DNA from: Metaphire vulgaris
Taxonomy: Eukaryota > Annelida > Clitellata > Crassiclitellata > Megascolecidae
Assembly: GCA_018105865.1 (NCBI GenBank)
Contig: CM030869.1
Coordinates: forward strand, 10,464,073-10,528,072
Direction of reading: 5' to 3'
Length of the DNA stretch: 64,000 bases
Positions 1 to 14,200 of this stretch are shown here, piece by piece (positions within the stretch are counted from its first letter, which is position 1; every line of letters starts with the position of its first letter). A program made the position numbers and the translations under genes. A model generated the notes under the pieces. The model was not told the origin of the DNA. It did no database searches and was given only the letters and a program-made list of their open reading frames with translations.

Positions 1-949
1 CGTTATTAAATTTGTATCTGCAATTTCTGTCATATTTCTAGGGGTTTGCTTCCAATACTTTATTTCCCGGCCTTCGCATGCCGCTAAATTTAAAATCTTC
101 GTAGTTCTTAGGCACAATGCCTAAGGAATAAGGCGGTCCTGTTCTAGAGCATGTCTGTACAGAGCGGTAGAATGTCGCTAGCATGTCTGTCTCACGCCCA
201 ATGTACGATCTACTGTACGTACAGTGTAAGTAGTACAAATTCAACAACTGCCTAAGCTCAATTCGTCATATTGAACAATTTCAACGAGTCTTATAAGTAA
301 GTAAGTAAGTAAGTAAGTAAACACAACATTTATATAGCGCTGCCCGAAAGCTTGGCGCAGTGCATGCCAGCTTATTCACGAGCGCTCAATCTGGGTGAAA
401 TCCATAGTCCGTATCCTTAGTCCGTGGTGGTCGAGGTTGTAGATCCAGGTAGGCAGTCACAGGAAAGTATTTTATGGAGGATGATGATAACAAGATTTAT
501 AATTTATAATGCCTGACTAAGCACCAAGTATTTCAGACCTAAGATTTGACCTGGGTGTGTGTGTGCAGTTTATAGGCCTAAGTAGGCTAAATTAGTTACA
601 GTTAATAACATAAATTTCAATATCAGCTTCTAATAAATACTCGTAGACCTCTGCTGTCTCATAATTTCGCATATTTAGGCTTTACTGTAAATCCCATGTA
701 CGTAAAATACTGGAAAGGGTTGCGAAGTGTGATAGTAAATGGGGCAGAAAAGTAAGGAAGACAATATAGGGAGGAGTGAAGAAGATTTGAAGAACATAAT
801 TATGGAAGATAGAAGGTGCTGATAATCAAGGGCGTAGTCAGGAATTTGATTGGGGGAGGGGGTAAATGTGATTTGGGGGTATAGATCTTAAAAACCTTGA
901 GAATCTTAAAAACACATTAAACATTTTAAGGTAGTCTGATTTTGGGGGA

Positions 950-987
<38 letters not shown>

Positions 988-1805
988 CCGATATACACCC
1001 CGTCGCTAGGCCCCTGCTGAGAATCGAAAGGAACAAGAGGAAAGGATAGGAAAGGCGAAACGAAAGGAAAGCTTAAGACGAGTCAAGATCGCGCATGTTG
1101 ACTATGAGTTGTAGTCGTGTGAATAATTATTAATTAACAACATCGGGTAGGATCTAGTCGCATTCTTAATGTGAACGGAGTCTGAAATGGCCATCTGGAA
1201 ATATTCGCTTCTGTAAATCGTTACTGTCCACAGTTCGTTATATCGTTAGATTCAGTTGCCTTGTTGCTGCCGTAATCAACTGCTTTTACGATAGCTACTC
1301 GCTGCAGCAAGTTAGTTCTCGCACAATCAACGACAGAAACTTTAGCTTTCGAACGCTATTTCCTCTGTAAACTTTCTTATCATCTTCTGGAGACATAACA
1401 TTGGAGACAGAACGTTGGAGACAGAACGTTGGAGACAGAACGTTAGAGACAGCGTTGTGATGCCAACTAATTAACAACCGGTCATTATACCGAACCGACT
1501 CCATCATGGCATCACACCCCTGCCATCAGACGAACTCGATGGCCTTGCTGCTATGCGATGTAGGTCTGCACATTGGCGTCGCTTCGTGCGACGATTGAGG
1601 AGTACTGCGCCAACGTGACATGACGATGGAACTGGTGTTTTTGCGCGAATTCATCTCGCAAGTACTTCGACTGAAAAAGAACATACTTCAAATACATGAC
1701 AATGATTGCAACAGAAGCAGGAAAGATGCATTTGAGATGTAAAAAACCAATTTCGCGATATTTGACTAGGGATGATTTGTTGCGTCCAATGAATTTACCA
1801 GCGAG

Positions 1806-1857
<52 letters not shown>

Positions 1858-2359
1858 AAAAATTAGGCCTATTGTCATTATTGTTGATGTTAATTTATTA
1901 TTGCTCGAAACCGATGATAAGTTTTTCAAGGGGAATTACAACTTTTGGCAGCACAGTAATAGGCCCATAAATCACTATTAAAGTCATTAAAGTATGAACC
2001 AGAGCTTACAGATTAACTTTAATATCCCTCAAATCTTCTGCGGATGGCTTTGTCTTCAAGCCAAAAAAATCAGAATTGGAAATGTCACTGCAGAAGCCTT
2101 GGTCCCCTTTCCATATTCCAGAACCCTAGCTACATGCGTATTGCCATGATGTCTTAACAATTTTTTTTCTTTTGACAGCCTTTTCCGACAAAGTTTATTG
2201 ATTTCCCCTTCTCTTTTCATACACCACCAACTTCCTAAGAATTCATTTCACATCTCCCCCACAAAGAAATCCTGGAACCGCCACCCACTGGAACTGGCCT
2301 AAAGATATGGCTGCCGAGCATTTGCATGCATACTCTAGCCTCCGACTTGGCCGCTTTTT
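1..2359. other. Intergenic DNA with transposon relics, no gene seen
   Basis: No exon-like frame was found. Contents: a GTAA microsatellite with its associated repeat (about 296-370), a dispersed inverted-repeat element at 829-1016, TA microsatellites (about 948-990 and 1809-1849), a 14-bp tandem repeat around TTGGAGACAGAACG at about 1385-1453, and the 3' part of a hAT-like element at about 2163-2290. Confidence 0.6.

Positions 2360-2427
<68 letters not shown>
2360..2427. repeat. (AATC)n microsatellite
   Basis: About 17 perfect copies of AATC in tandem. Confidence 0.95.
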
Positions 2428-2429
<2 letters not shown>

Positions 2430-2794
2430 TCTGTTTATTAGTATCAAGAAAATATCAATGACAGAACCAGTGATCTTCAATGTCACAAATTTATAATGTA
2501 AAAGAATTATACATGCAAAAGATCAGTAAATAACACACAAAGTTATCACACAAAGTTTTCCGAGAAACTAACCAAAGCTTAAAAGCGACGATCGTAACGA
2601 ATATAATGAACGAGGATCCTGCCAGGACTACGCCGTACATCCACGGATTAGTCGGACCGTCTTCTGCAAAAAATACAACAGCCTCGCAATACAATAAATT
2701 ATTCTCGTCTAAGATAACGCAAAATGAAGGGAAGACAGGGAGATGGAGGAGAGGGCGACTCTGTTCGCTGGAATTATTCTGAGCATTGTGAAGG

Positions 2795-3060
2795 TTGGTA
2801 AAGGATGGCATTATTGATATTATTTCCATGAAATTCCAGAGGAACTGGATTGGACACGCGCTAGGAGGAGAAACCTTGCTTAGAACAGTAATGGAGGGAA
2901 GTATATATGAGGAAGAAAGACCAAGGAGAATGGACATTGGACTGGATGGTGAAAACAGACGAACACCGTCACAGGACCTACGCAGAAATCAGAGAAGAGG
3001 CAAGACGCAGAGAGGAATGGAAACAGTGGAGCCCTGAACCTGTCTCAGGGCAGAGAACAT
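2795..3060 (+). mobile_element. Degenerate LINE reverse-transcriptase C-terminal fragment
   Basis: The plus strand encodes RNWIGHALGGETLLRTVMEG and then, after frame shifts, EEARRREEWKQWSPEPV. These are the GH-L-R-D-LL-V-EG tail and the RREEW tail typical of non-LTR retrotransposon polymerases. Stops and shifts show it is dead. No 5' part is nearby. Confidence 0.6.
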
Positions 3061-3523
3061 GACGACGACGATGACTTCTATAGCACCAATTATAATACTC
3101 ATTATGTATCAATAGATGGTACTCCAGATCCACGCCGCAAAAGATCGGGTAGTCTCACACAAAAACATACCGCTCATAAAATACAGTATAGCGCATCATC
3201 TTGGTAGATATAAAGCACGCTGTGAAAAGACTTACAGGTAACCTGATCAGGATTGCCTATTTTTTTTATTACAAATGCTATTTCTCCCGTACAAATATAT
3301 TCTCGCAATAGAGAACTTCCATGAATATCACGCATAGCTTCGCGTATCAAAATCGGTTTATAAATTACAGTAGGCCTATATGGATTGGCTTAAAAAGGAT
3401 TTTGCGTATAGGAGACTTGGGAGTCTATGCCGTTGTCTGTCAGTTTCCGCTATACAACGAGAGCTGTCAATGCATGGATCCAGTTTTCAGTCGGTCTTAT
3501 GTCTGACATTTAGCGGATACATG

Positions 3524-3697
3524 CAGTGGCGTATTTAGAATTTTGGTAAGGGGGGCCAGACACTTTCGACCTGACAAGTTACAACTTTGGAAAAAAGTTG
3601 ACGAACTTCTTTTTTGCTTGTCAGGGTCTGAGGACAGGCTAGGCCAAGACCAAAGGGGGGGCATGGCCCAAATGGCCCAAAGGTAAATACGCCACTG
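3524..3697. mobile_element. hAT-like MITE with perfect 8-bp target duplication
   Basis: Terminal inverted repeats CAGTGGCGTATTTA and TAAATACGCCACTG bound a 174-bp element. It is flanked by the direct repeat GATACATG at 3516-3523 and 3698-3705. Eight-bp duplications and CAG...CTG ends are typical of hAT elements. No coding capacity. Confidence 0.85.
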
Positions 3698-5423
3698 GAT
3701 ACATGGACGTACCTGGGAGGTATTTTACGTGTCCCGTTACGTGCGCTGCGCTTGTCAAATTCGTCATGTTCTGGTTATGGATGACTTTTCGATGAACGAT
3801 CTATTCAAGCGAGGAGCTGTTTTGTGCCATTTTCTTCGTTTTGTTGGAACGAAATTGCTGTTCGATAATTTATAACTGTTCGGAAAACTACAAAAAAAAA
3901 AACAAACGAGTTTTAAGACCAGAATTCGTTTTATCAAACACTTCAGATGTAGATAAATAGCAATAACATGTCTTAGAGCGGTTCAGTAGGATCTGTTGTC
4001 CCGTGTGAGAACCACTGTACATACATTGAATCCATTGGCTTAGCCACCGTGGGTACGGGGGCAGGCCCCCATATTCTGATCGGGACCGGTCATAAGATTC
4101 GTTCAAAACAGGTGAGTAGTTGGGGGGTAAGGGTAGTATGAGATCGAGGAAGACGCACCATGCAGACAGAGTAGACTTTTGCGCCGAAAAATGTCGAAGT
4201 GTCCCCCTATTCTGGAACCCTGGCCACGCCACTGACGGAACCACAGTGCGTGCTGGCGCTACATAAGTTCAACAATTCTCAGCTCAAACCAGTCTAAGAT
4301 GTCTGTCGAAATTTTAGTATCAAGTTGCTACAAGCAGTGATCTCCTATAAAAATCTTCAAAATAAAAGCACTCGACAATTTTTTAATTACTACGTCCATA
4401 GCCAGGGGCGGTTCCACGTGGGGGATGACTGGGGATGCATCCACCCACCGGCTCACCAAAAATTCGTCTTCAATGGAAGATGATCGTCTAAACAGATTAG
4501 CCTTGATGTATATCCACAAAGATATTATGGACACATCCATAGACAATGTCATCGACAAATTCGCTTCCAGCAAAAGAAAACTCGACTTTGCACTATGACT
4601 TTGTACAACCAGACTAAAATGGCTTTTATACATTGTCAATTCTTAACATTAGGCCTATATTTTATAAATGAAATCTACAGATTTCTTCTAAACCGTTTTC
4701 ACATAATTCCTTTGATAATTGGCAGGATCTTCCTAGAAATTCATTGCATTCCCTCGACCAACTTCCTAGAAACTCATTGTATATCTTCATCAAGAGTTCT
4801 TGGAACCAACACTGTCCATAGTTTCCACTGTACACTAGTATCAGTTTTATCCGCTAGATGACACATAGATGACACATAATAGCGGTTTTTTGTATATTCT
4901 GACTGCCTATATATAGTTTATACGAAGGTGATAGGCTAATTTTATCTATTATATATCCATATAATATATTTGTATTATATATCTTATATATTATATAGGC
5001 CCTATATAATATTATCTATTTTTATGTATATATAATTTTATATATTTCTATTTATATTTATATCCATATAGCCATATAGTCTATGTTATTGCTATATCAT
5101 GTCTCTTTCTGTTTATCTTTTCCATAGTCTGCCTTGCAGCTTTCCCCTATCACACTCTGACTGATCTCAGGGATTGACCTTACCCTACTGACCACTAAAT
5201 TTTATCTATAGCTCGATTAAGCGCCTACAGCACCTGCTTTCGAACGAGCTATAGAAATTGCCGAGCATTGTATGTAGTCTGAGGACAAGTCGGTCGAGGG
5301 ATGAGCCTTGCCTTAAGATAACTTGGTCATTGTAACACAAGTTTTATAGAAAAAATCTTAATAACATTTATGCGCTGTGTGACAGAAGCCAATGGAAGAA
5401 ATGTTGAACGACAGGTGTATGGA

Positions 5424-5617
5424 CAGTCTTTATTCTAGGCCTTCTCTGGGGAAATTCCCCTCCCCAAGTTTTAACCCCCCCCCCAATTTTTATATGTTGG
5501 TTGGGGCGGATGAAAATTCTCCTCCCAAAAAAAAAAAAGTGTGGAGACTCAGACCTTGTCCGCCCCCCCAAACATTTCAAAATCCCCCCAATGTCAAGGT
5601 GGCTAGAATAACCACTG
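5424..5617. mobile_element. hAT-like MITE, CAGTGTTTATTCTAGG family, diverged copy
   Basis: Ends CAGTCTTTATTCTAGG and GGCTAGAATAACCACTG are inverted repeats. A direct repeat GTGTATGGA flanks both ends. The same family occurs at 41571-41757, 43053-43243 and about 30329-30492. The interior is C-rich and produces chance frames on both strands. Confidence 0.75.
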
Positions 5618-5754
5618 GTGTATGGATATGCAAATATTTCGACGTATTGAAGAAATTCTCCGACAAAAAAAACCACTAATCCGTTTGTCCCCATCTTCAT
5701 TGCATCAAATCCTACTATAATAGTCAATACAGCCCATCTTAATTTTTGCTAAAC

Positions 5755-7090
5755 AGCGTTCGAAATGGGACACCTATCACTTCTATTGCAAACTCTTCAC
5801 GATCATGTACACGCATTGAGCGAAATGGGTCAAAGACGTAAACATAGTCGATGAATGTACGAACATTTATTTTTCAAAACTAAGCATCGAAGATTTTAAT
5901 TAAAATAATTAAAGTCTGCAGAAATTGGAAAAAACTGTCAGAAAATTTTAGATCTTTCGTCTTAGGTGCTCTAAAGCCTGCTGCCGCCTATCCAGTTGGT
6001 TCAGTTGGTGTAGGGGGACATTTTAGCAGCTCTACTGACATGCCACGAAAATGTAGCTGAAAAAACGACCTTAAAAATAAATATAATTACGATAGCGCTG
6101 TTTCTAACTTTCTAAACAAGACAAACAGCAACGCGGGAAACGACCGGAGAGTTTTTAAAATATATCGGATCTGTTTTGAGAACCTAATGACCATTGGCGT
6201 AACAGGGTTCATGGGGTCCTTGTGCAGAGTTTCGGCGATGGGTTCCTGACCCCCCCTTGCCCTCCCCAATTTCAATCAAAAAACGCAGGGTGCATTTTTC
6301 GATATTTACATATTTCGCAGTTTCGCACCATTAGGCCGATTCTAATAATAAGTTACGCCATTAAATATTAAACCATGGAGTCACTTGAGCGTCAGAGCGT
6401 GTACCAGGATTATTTCTAGGATTATCAATTTGGGTGGGGGGTCGGTAAATTCTGGGAGTCCCCTGCCAAAAAAGTCTTATGGCAAGCCAAAAATATATAG
6501 CTGAGATTGGGGGGGGGGTGTTGGGTGGGTGTCGGTCTCAAATTGGGGTGTTGGGTGTGTTAGTGGTGTAAAAATATCCCCGCTGTGTACGTTTTTTCAT
6601 GACATATTATAGCAATTACTTACGATCTGTGCTTATTTTCTAGAAAAAAGATCCGGAAACTCATTTCACATCTAATTTGTCGTAAAAAGACCATAGACCA
6701 GAGACATTAGTAGAATAACAGTACTTGGAATGTGTAGGCTTATATGGGCCTACAGTGTAACTCGTTGCTTCTAAACTGTAAATTTACGCTGAGTTCACGC
6801 TGACAAAACAATCGATTGTAAGTAGACTAAAACACGCATGATTGCATATCGATTTAAACACGAATCTAGGGGAAAAGCATGGGAACGTACGTCGCTCCTG
6901 TGCGTTCTCACTGAAAAAAGCACCGCTTACGACTGACTAAAATACAGCTCCTAATTTTTGACACTCTTCATCAGGCCCCTATATGCAAGTAAAGCAGTAT
7001 GCTGAATATTGTCGACCTGTTGCTATATATTCGCCACTGCATAGGCCTATACTGCGTTGATCGAGAGACTATACTTACTGCGCATGTGGA
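5755..7090. other. Non-coding stretch with one dispersed inverted-repeat copy
   Basis: No exon-like frame was seen. A copy of the element with the ends TTATTTCTAGGATTATCAATTT and AAAATATCCC(T) lies at about 6403-6585; related copies are at 35.7, 36.8, 47.8 and 54.65 kb. The rest is AT-rich unique DNA. Confidence 0.5.
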
Positions 7091-7159
7091 GTTTCGAGAG
7101 AGAGAGAGAGAGAAGTAATCTTCTTTACTTCGAGTCGAGAGGATAATAATTCTAAATCC

Positions 7160-7500
7160 TCAGCCGCGTGCTAAGCGCCTCCTCACCGTCGACTCCAAAG
7201 AGCAGAGAAGCTATAGGCCTACGTGGGTTCGTATTCCAGGCGAACGCGATCTTCCTAACGGGAAATGACGCGATACGCAATCCGCCACACAGCGAAGCCG
7301 TGAGGGCGGGCGGGCGTGGCACTCGGCCTGACCCCCTTCCTTCCTCCTTCCTCCCTCCTCCCTCCCGCCCTCCTTCCTGGATGCGAGTGGAAGGAGGGAA
7401 GGGGATCGGAAGAGCGGATGGAGTGACGGTGGAACCGCCCGGAATGACGAAGAGATGCTTAGTGACCGCTCGACGTCCTTCGCTCTCGAGTCACATTCGC
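7160..7500. other. CpG-rich patch before GA-rich tract, no gene recognised
   Basis: A G+C- and CpG-rich segment with a 154-codon plus-strand frame starting at 7168. The encoded sequence is Pro/Ser/Arg-rich and runs into the AG microsatellite, so it is probably not coding. It could mark a promoter whose gene I cannot identify. Confidence 0.25.
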
Positions 7501-7520
7501 TGTTTGGTGGAAGAGTCAGT

Positions 7521-7524
<4 letters not shown>

Positions 7525-7566
<42 letters not shown>

Positions 7567-7738
7567 AGAGAAGAGAGAGAAAAAAACAGAGACAGAGAGA
7601 CAGAGACAGAGAGACAGAGAGACGGACAGTGAGGCAGAGACAGAGACAGAGAGAGACAAAGACAAAGGCAGATACAGAGACAGAGACAGGCAGACAGAGT
7701 CACAGAGAGAGACAGAGAGACGGCAAGACGGATATGTC

Positions 7739-7794
<56 letters not shown>

Positions 7795-7865
7795 CAGAGA
7801 CAGAGACAGAGACAGAGACAGAGACAGAGACAGAGACAGAGACAGAGAGACAGAGACAGACAGTT
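7525..7865. repeat. (GA)n / (GACA)n microsatellite block
   Basis: Pure GA runs pass into mixed GAGACA repeats over some 340 bp. Long open frames here in three phases are artefacts of the repeat. Confidence 0.95.
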
Positions 7866-8117
7866 ACTGAGCTACATTAACTAACACTATTGAAAAAAGA
7901 AAATAAAAGGGAAATCATTGTGTATTCAAGACAGGCAGAAAGACAGACAGACAGACGAACAGACAGGCAGACTGACAGAGGGCAAATAAAGAGAACCAGC
8001 TGGTGATGTCTTGAGCGTCAGGCGCAGCTGGTCATGTCAACCGCCGCTGGTCAACCAACCGTCACGCAAGCAAAGATGGACAGAAAATCCTTCACATCTT
8101 AAATGACACAATCCACA

Positions 8118-8132
8118 CAATCGTCGTCGTCG

Positions 8133-8165
<33 letters not shown>

Positions 8166-8200
8166 CCACATCATCATCATCATCATCATCATCACCTGCG
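8118..8200. repeat. (TCA)n microsatellite
   Basis: TCA triplets with one interruption, lying just before the left edge of the satellite array. Confidence 0.9.
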
Positions 8201-8246
8201 TTATCGTTAAAACTCTCATCACCAACTCCACCACCATAGCCAATGT

Positions 8247-11200
8247 TTTTTTTAAAAATTCGATATTTTAATGGAAAAGATAAAATTGTACAGCAAATGG
8301 AATTCTACACATCGTGTGCATTAGGTTCTTAATATAATGGCATAATAAGGGGGTTGTCGCAGTTGAAGACTTCGTGAGTAAAAGGGGAGTAAGATATGGT
8401 GGTGAAATCGATTTAGTTCCATTCAGTAGTGTGGAATACTACTGATGACACTTCATTTTGATGCTTAAATTCGATCTTTTAATGGAAAAGATAAAATTGT
8501 ACAGCAAATGGAATTCTACACATCGTGTGCATTAGGTTATTAATATAATGGCAAAATAAGGGGGTTGTCGCAGTTGAGGTCTTGGTGAGGAAAGGTGGAG
8601 TAGGATATGTTGGTGAAATCGATTTAGTTTCATGCAGTAGTGTGGAATACTACTGATGACACTTCATTTTGATGCTTAAATTTGATATTTTACTGTCAAA
8701 GATGAAATTGTAGAGCAGATAGAATTCTCCACAGCGTGTACATTATATGATCAATATATTGGCAAAATAAGGGGGTTGTCTCGGTTGAGGACTTGGTGGG
8801 GAAACGGGGCGTATGATATGGTGGTGAAATCGATTTAGTTCCATGCAGTAGTGTGGAATACTACTGATGACACTTCATTTTGATGCTTAAATTTGATATT
8901 TTACTGTAAAAGATGAAATTGTAGAGCAGATAGAATTCTCCACAGCGTGTACATTATATGATCAATATATTGGCAAAATAAGGGGGTTGTCTCGGTTGAG
9001 GACTTGGTGGGGAAAGGGGGCGTATGATATGGTGGTGAAATCGATTTAGTTCCATGCAGTAGTGTGGAATACTACTGATGACTCTTCATTTTGATGCTTA
9101 AATTTGATATTTTAAATGGAAAAGATAAACTTGTAGAGCAGACGGAATTCTCCACAGCGTGTACATTATACGGTCAATATATTGGCAAAATAAGGGGGTT
9201 GTCTCGGTTGAGGACTTCGTGGGGAAACGAGGCGTATGATATGGTGGTGAAATCGATTTAGTTCCATGCAGTAGTGTGGAATACTACTGATGACTGTTCA
9301 TTTTGATGCTTAAATTCGATCTTTTAATGGAAAAGATAAAATTGTACAGCAAATGGAATTCTACACATCGTGTGCATTAGGTTATTAATATAATGGCAAA
9401 ATAAGGGGGTTGTCTCGGTTGAGGACTTGGTGGGGAAAGGGGGCGTATGATATGGTGGTGAAATCGATTTAGTTCCATTCAGTAGTGTGGAATACTACTG
9501 ATGACACATCATTTTGATGCTTAAATTTGATATTTTACTGTAAAAGATGAAATTGTAAAGCAGATAGAATTCTGAAAAGCGTGTACATTATATGATCACT
9601 ATAATGGCAAAATAAGGGGGTTGTCTCGGTTGAGGACTTGGTGGGGAAACGGGGCGTATGATATGGTGGTGAAATCGATTTAGGTCCATGCAGTAGTGTG
9701 GAATACTACTGATGACACTTCATTTTGATGCTTAAATTTGATATTTTACTGTAAAAGATGAAATTGTAGAGCAGATAGACTTCTGAAAAGCGTGTACATT
9801 AAATGACCAATATAATGGCAAAATAAGGGGGTTGTCTCGGTTGAGGACTTGGTGGGGAAAGAGGGCGTATGATATGGTGGTGAAATCGATTTAGTTCCAT
9901 TCAGTAGTGTGGAATACTACTGATGACACTTCATTTTGATGCTTAAATTTGATATTTTACTGTCAAAGATGAAATTGTAGAGCAGATAGAATTCTGAAAA
10001 GCGTGTACATTATATGATCAATATAATGGCAAAATAAGGGGGTTGTTTCGGTTGGGGACTTCGTGGAGAAAAGGGGCGTATGATATGGTGGTGAAATCGA
10101 TTTAGTTCCATTCAGTAGTGTGGAATACTACTGATGACACTTCATTTTGATGCTTAAATTTGATATTTTAAATGGAAAAGATAAAATTGTAGAGCAGATG
10201 GAATTCTCCACAGCGTGTACATTATATGGTCAATATATTGGCAAAATAAGGGGTTGTCTCGGTTGAGGACTTGGTGGGGAAACAGGGCGTATGATATGGT
10301 GGTGAAATCGATTTAGTTCCATTCAGTAGTGTGGAATACTACTGATGACACTTCATTTTGATGCTTAAATTTGATAATTGACTGTAAAAGATGAAATTGT
10401 AGAGCAGATAGAATTCTGAAAAGCGTGTACATTATATGATCAATATAATGGCAAAATAAGGGGTTGTCTCGGTTGAGGACTTGGTGGGGAAACGGGGCGT
10501 ATGATATGGTGGTGAAATCGATTTAGTTCCATGCAGTAGTGTGGAATACTACTGATGACTCTTCATTTTGATGCTTAAATTCGATCTTTTAATGGAAAAG
10601 ATAAAATTGTACAGCAAATGGAATTCTACACATCGTGTGCATTAGGTTATTAATATAATGGCAAAATAAGGGGGTTGTCTCGGTTGAGGACTTGGTGGGG
10701 AAACGGGGCGTATGATATGGTGGTGAAATCGATTTAGTTCCATTCAGTAGTGTGGAATACTACTGATGACACTTCATTTTGATGCTTAAATTTGATATTT
10801 TACTGTCAAAGATGAAATTGTAGAGCAGATAGAATTCTGAAAAGCGTGTACATTATATGATCAATATAATGGCAAAATAAAGGGGTTGTCTCGGTTGAGG
10901 ACTTGGTGGGGAAACGGGGCGTATGATATGGTGGTGAAATCGATTTATTTCCATGCAGTAGTGTGGAATACTACTGATGACTCTTCATTTTGATGCTTAA
11001 ATTTGATATTTTAAATGGAAAAGATAAACTTGTAGAGCAGACGGAATTCTCCACAGCGTGTACATTATACGGTCAATATATTGGCAAAATAAAAGGGTTG
11101 TCTCGGTTGAGGACTTGGTGGGGAAAGGGGGCGTATGATATGGTGGTGAAATCGATTTAGTTCCATGCAGTAGTGTGGAATACTACTGATGACTGTTCAT

Positions 11201-14200
11201 TTTGATGCTTAAATTCGATCTTTTAATGGAAAAGATAAAATTGTACAGCAAATGGAATTCTACACATCGTGTGCATTAGGTTATTATTATAATGGCAAAA
11301 TAAGGGGGTTGTCTCGGTTGAGGACTTGGTGGGGAAAGGGGGCGTATGATATGGTGGTGAAATCGATTTAGGTCCATGCAGTAGTGTGGAATACTACTGA
11401 TGACACTTCATTTTGATGCTTAAATTTGATATTTGACTGTAAAAGATGAAATTGTAAAGCAGATAGAATTCTGAAAAGCGTGTACATTATATGATCACTA
11501 TAATGGCAAAATAAGGGGGTTGTCTCGGTTGAGGACTTGGTGGGGAAACGGGGCGTATGATATGGTGGTGAAATCGATTTAGGTCCATGCAGTAGTGTGG
11601 AATACTACTGATGACACTTCATTTTGATGCTTAAATTTGATATTTTACTGTAAAAGATGAAATTGTAAAGCAGATAGAATTCTCCACAGCGTGTACATTA
11701 TATGATCAATATATTGGCAAAATAAGGGGGTTGTCTCGGTTGAGGACTTGGTGGGGAAAGAGGGCGTATGATATGGTGGTGAAATCGATTTAGTTCCATT
11801 CAGTAGTGTGGAATACTACTGATGACACTTCATTTTGATGCTTAAATTTGATATTTGACTGTAAAAGATGAAATTGTAAAGCAGATAGAATTCTCCACAG
11901 CGTGTACATTATACGGTCAATATATTGGCAAAATAAGGGGGTTGTCTCGGTTGAGGACTTGGTGGGAAAAGGGGGCGTATGATATGGTGGTGAAATCGAT
12001 TTAGTTCCATGCAGTAGTGTGGAATACTACTGATGACTCTTCATTTTGATGCTTAAATTTGATATTTTAAATGGTAAAAGGATAAACTTGTAGAGCAGAC
12101 AGAATTCTCCACAGCGTGTACATTATACGGTCAATATATTGGCAAAATAAGGGGGTTGTCTCGGTTGAGGACTTGGTGGGGAAACGGGGCGTATGATATG
12201 GTGGTGAAATCGATTTAGTTCCATGCAGTAGTGTGGAATACTACTGATGACTGTTCATTTTGATGCTTAAATTCGATCTTTTAATGGAAAAGATAAAATT
12301 GTACAGCAAATGGAATTCTACACATCGTGTGCATTAGGTTATTAATATAATGGCAAAATAAGGGGGTTGTCTCGGTTGAGGACTTGGTGGGGAAACGGGG
12401 CGTATGATATGGTGGTGAAATCGATTTAGTTCCATTCAGTAGTGTGGAATACTACTGATGACACTTCATTTTGATGCTTAAATTTGATATTTGACTGTAA
12501 AAGATGAAATTGTAAAGCAGATAGAATTCTGAAAAGCGTGTACATTATATGATCAATATAATGGCAAAATAAGGGGTTGTCTCGGTTGAGGACTTGGGGG
12601 AAAAGGGGCGTATGATATGGTGGTGAAATCGATTTAGGTCCATGCAGTAGTGTGGAATACTACTGATGACACTTCATTTTGATGCTTAAATTTGATATTT
12701 TACTGTAAAAGATGAAATTGTAGAGCAGATAGACTTCTGAAAAGCGTGTACATTATATGACCAATATAATGGCAAAATAAGGAGGTTGTCTCGGTTGAGG
12801 ACTTGGTGGGAAAAGAGGGCGTATGATATGGTGGTGAAATCGATTTAGTTCCATTCAGTAGTGTGGAATACTACTGATGACACTTCATTTTGATGCTTAA
12901 ATTTGATATTTGACTGTAAAAGATGAAATTGTAAAGCAGATAGAATTCTGAAAAGCGTGTACATTATATGATCAATATAATGGCAAAATAAGGGGGTTGT
13001 CTCGGTTGAGGACTTGGTGGGGAAACGGGGCGTATGATATGGTGGTGAAATCGATTTAGTTCCATTCAGTAGTGTGGAATACTACTGATGACACTTCATT
13101 TTGATGCTTAAATTTGATATTTGACTGTAAAAGATGAAATTGTAAAGCAGATAGAATTCTGAAAAGCGTGTACATTATATGATCACCATAATGGCAAAAT
13201 AAGGGGGTTGTCTCGGTTGAGGACTTGGTGGGGAAACGGGGCGTATGATATGGTGGTGAAATCGATTTAGGTCCATGCAGTTGTGTGGAATACTACTGAT
13301 GACACTTCATTTTGATGCTTAAATTTGATATTTTACTGTCAAAGATGAAATTGTAGAGCAGATAGACTTCTGAAAAGCGTGTACATTATATGACCAATAT
13401 AATGGCAAAATAAGGAGGTTGTCTCGGTTGAGGACTTGGTGGGAAAATAGGGCGTATGATATGGTGGTGAAATCGATTTAGTTCCATTCAGTAGTGTGGA
13501 ATACTACTGATGACACTTCATTTTGATGCTTAAATTTGATATTTGACTGTAAAAGATGAAATTGTAAAGCAGATAGAATTCTGAAAAGCGTGTACATTAT
13601 ATGATCAATATAATGGCAAAATAAGGGGGTTGTCTCGGTTGAGGACTTGGTGGGGAAACGGTGCGTATGATATGGTGGTGAAATCGATTTAGTTCCATGC
13701 AGTAGTGTGGAATACTACTGATGACTCTTCATTTTGATGCTTAAATTTGATATTTTAAATGGAAAGGATAAACTTGTAGAGCAGACAGAATTCTCCACAG
13801 CGTGTACATTATACGGTCAATATATTGGCAAAATAAGGGGGTTGTCTCGGTTGAGGACTTGGTGGGGAAACGGGGTGTATGATATGGTGGTGAAATCGAT
13901 TTAGTTCCATGCAGTAGTGTGGAATACTACTGATGACTGTTCATTTTGATGCTTAAATTCGATCTTTTAATGGAAAAGATAAAATTGTACAGCAAATGGA
14001 ATTCTACACATCGTGTGCATTAGGTTATTAATATAATGGCAAAATAAGGGGGTTGTCTCGGTTGAGGACTTGGTGGGGAAACGGGGCGTATGATATGGTG
14101 GTGAAATCGATTTAGTTCCATTCAGTAGTGTGGAATACTACTGATGACACTTCATTTTGATGCTTAAATTTGATATTTGACTGTAAAAGATGAAATTGTA

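Noticed and set aside
5368..5727. Overlapping frames of 119 and 95 codons on both strands
   Set aside because: They cover a C-rich MITE that recurs at 41.6 and 43.1 kb without conserving a frame.
7168..7880. Long frames coding Arg/Glu- and Thr/Glu-rich proteins
   Set aside because: They are translations of the GA/GACA microsatellite and run open in several phases.
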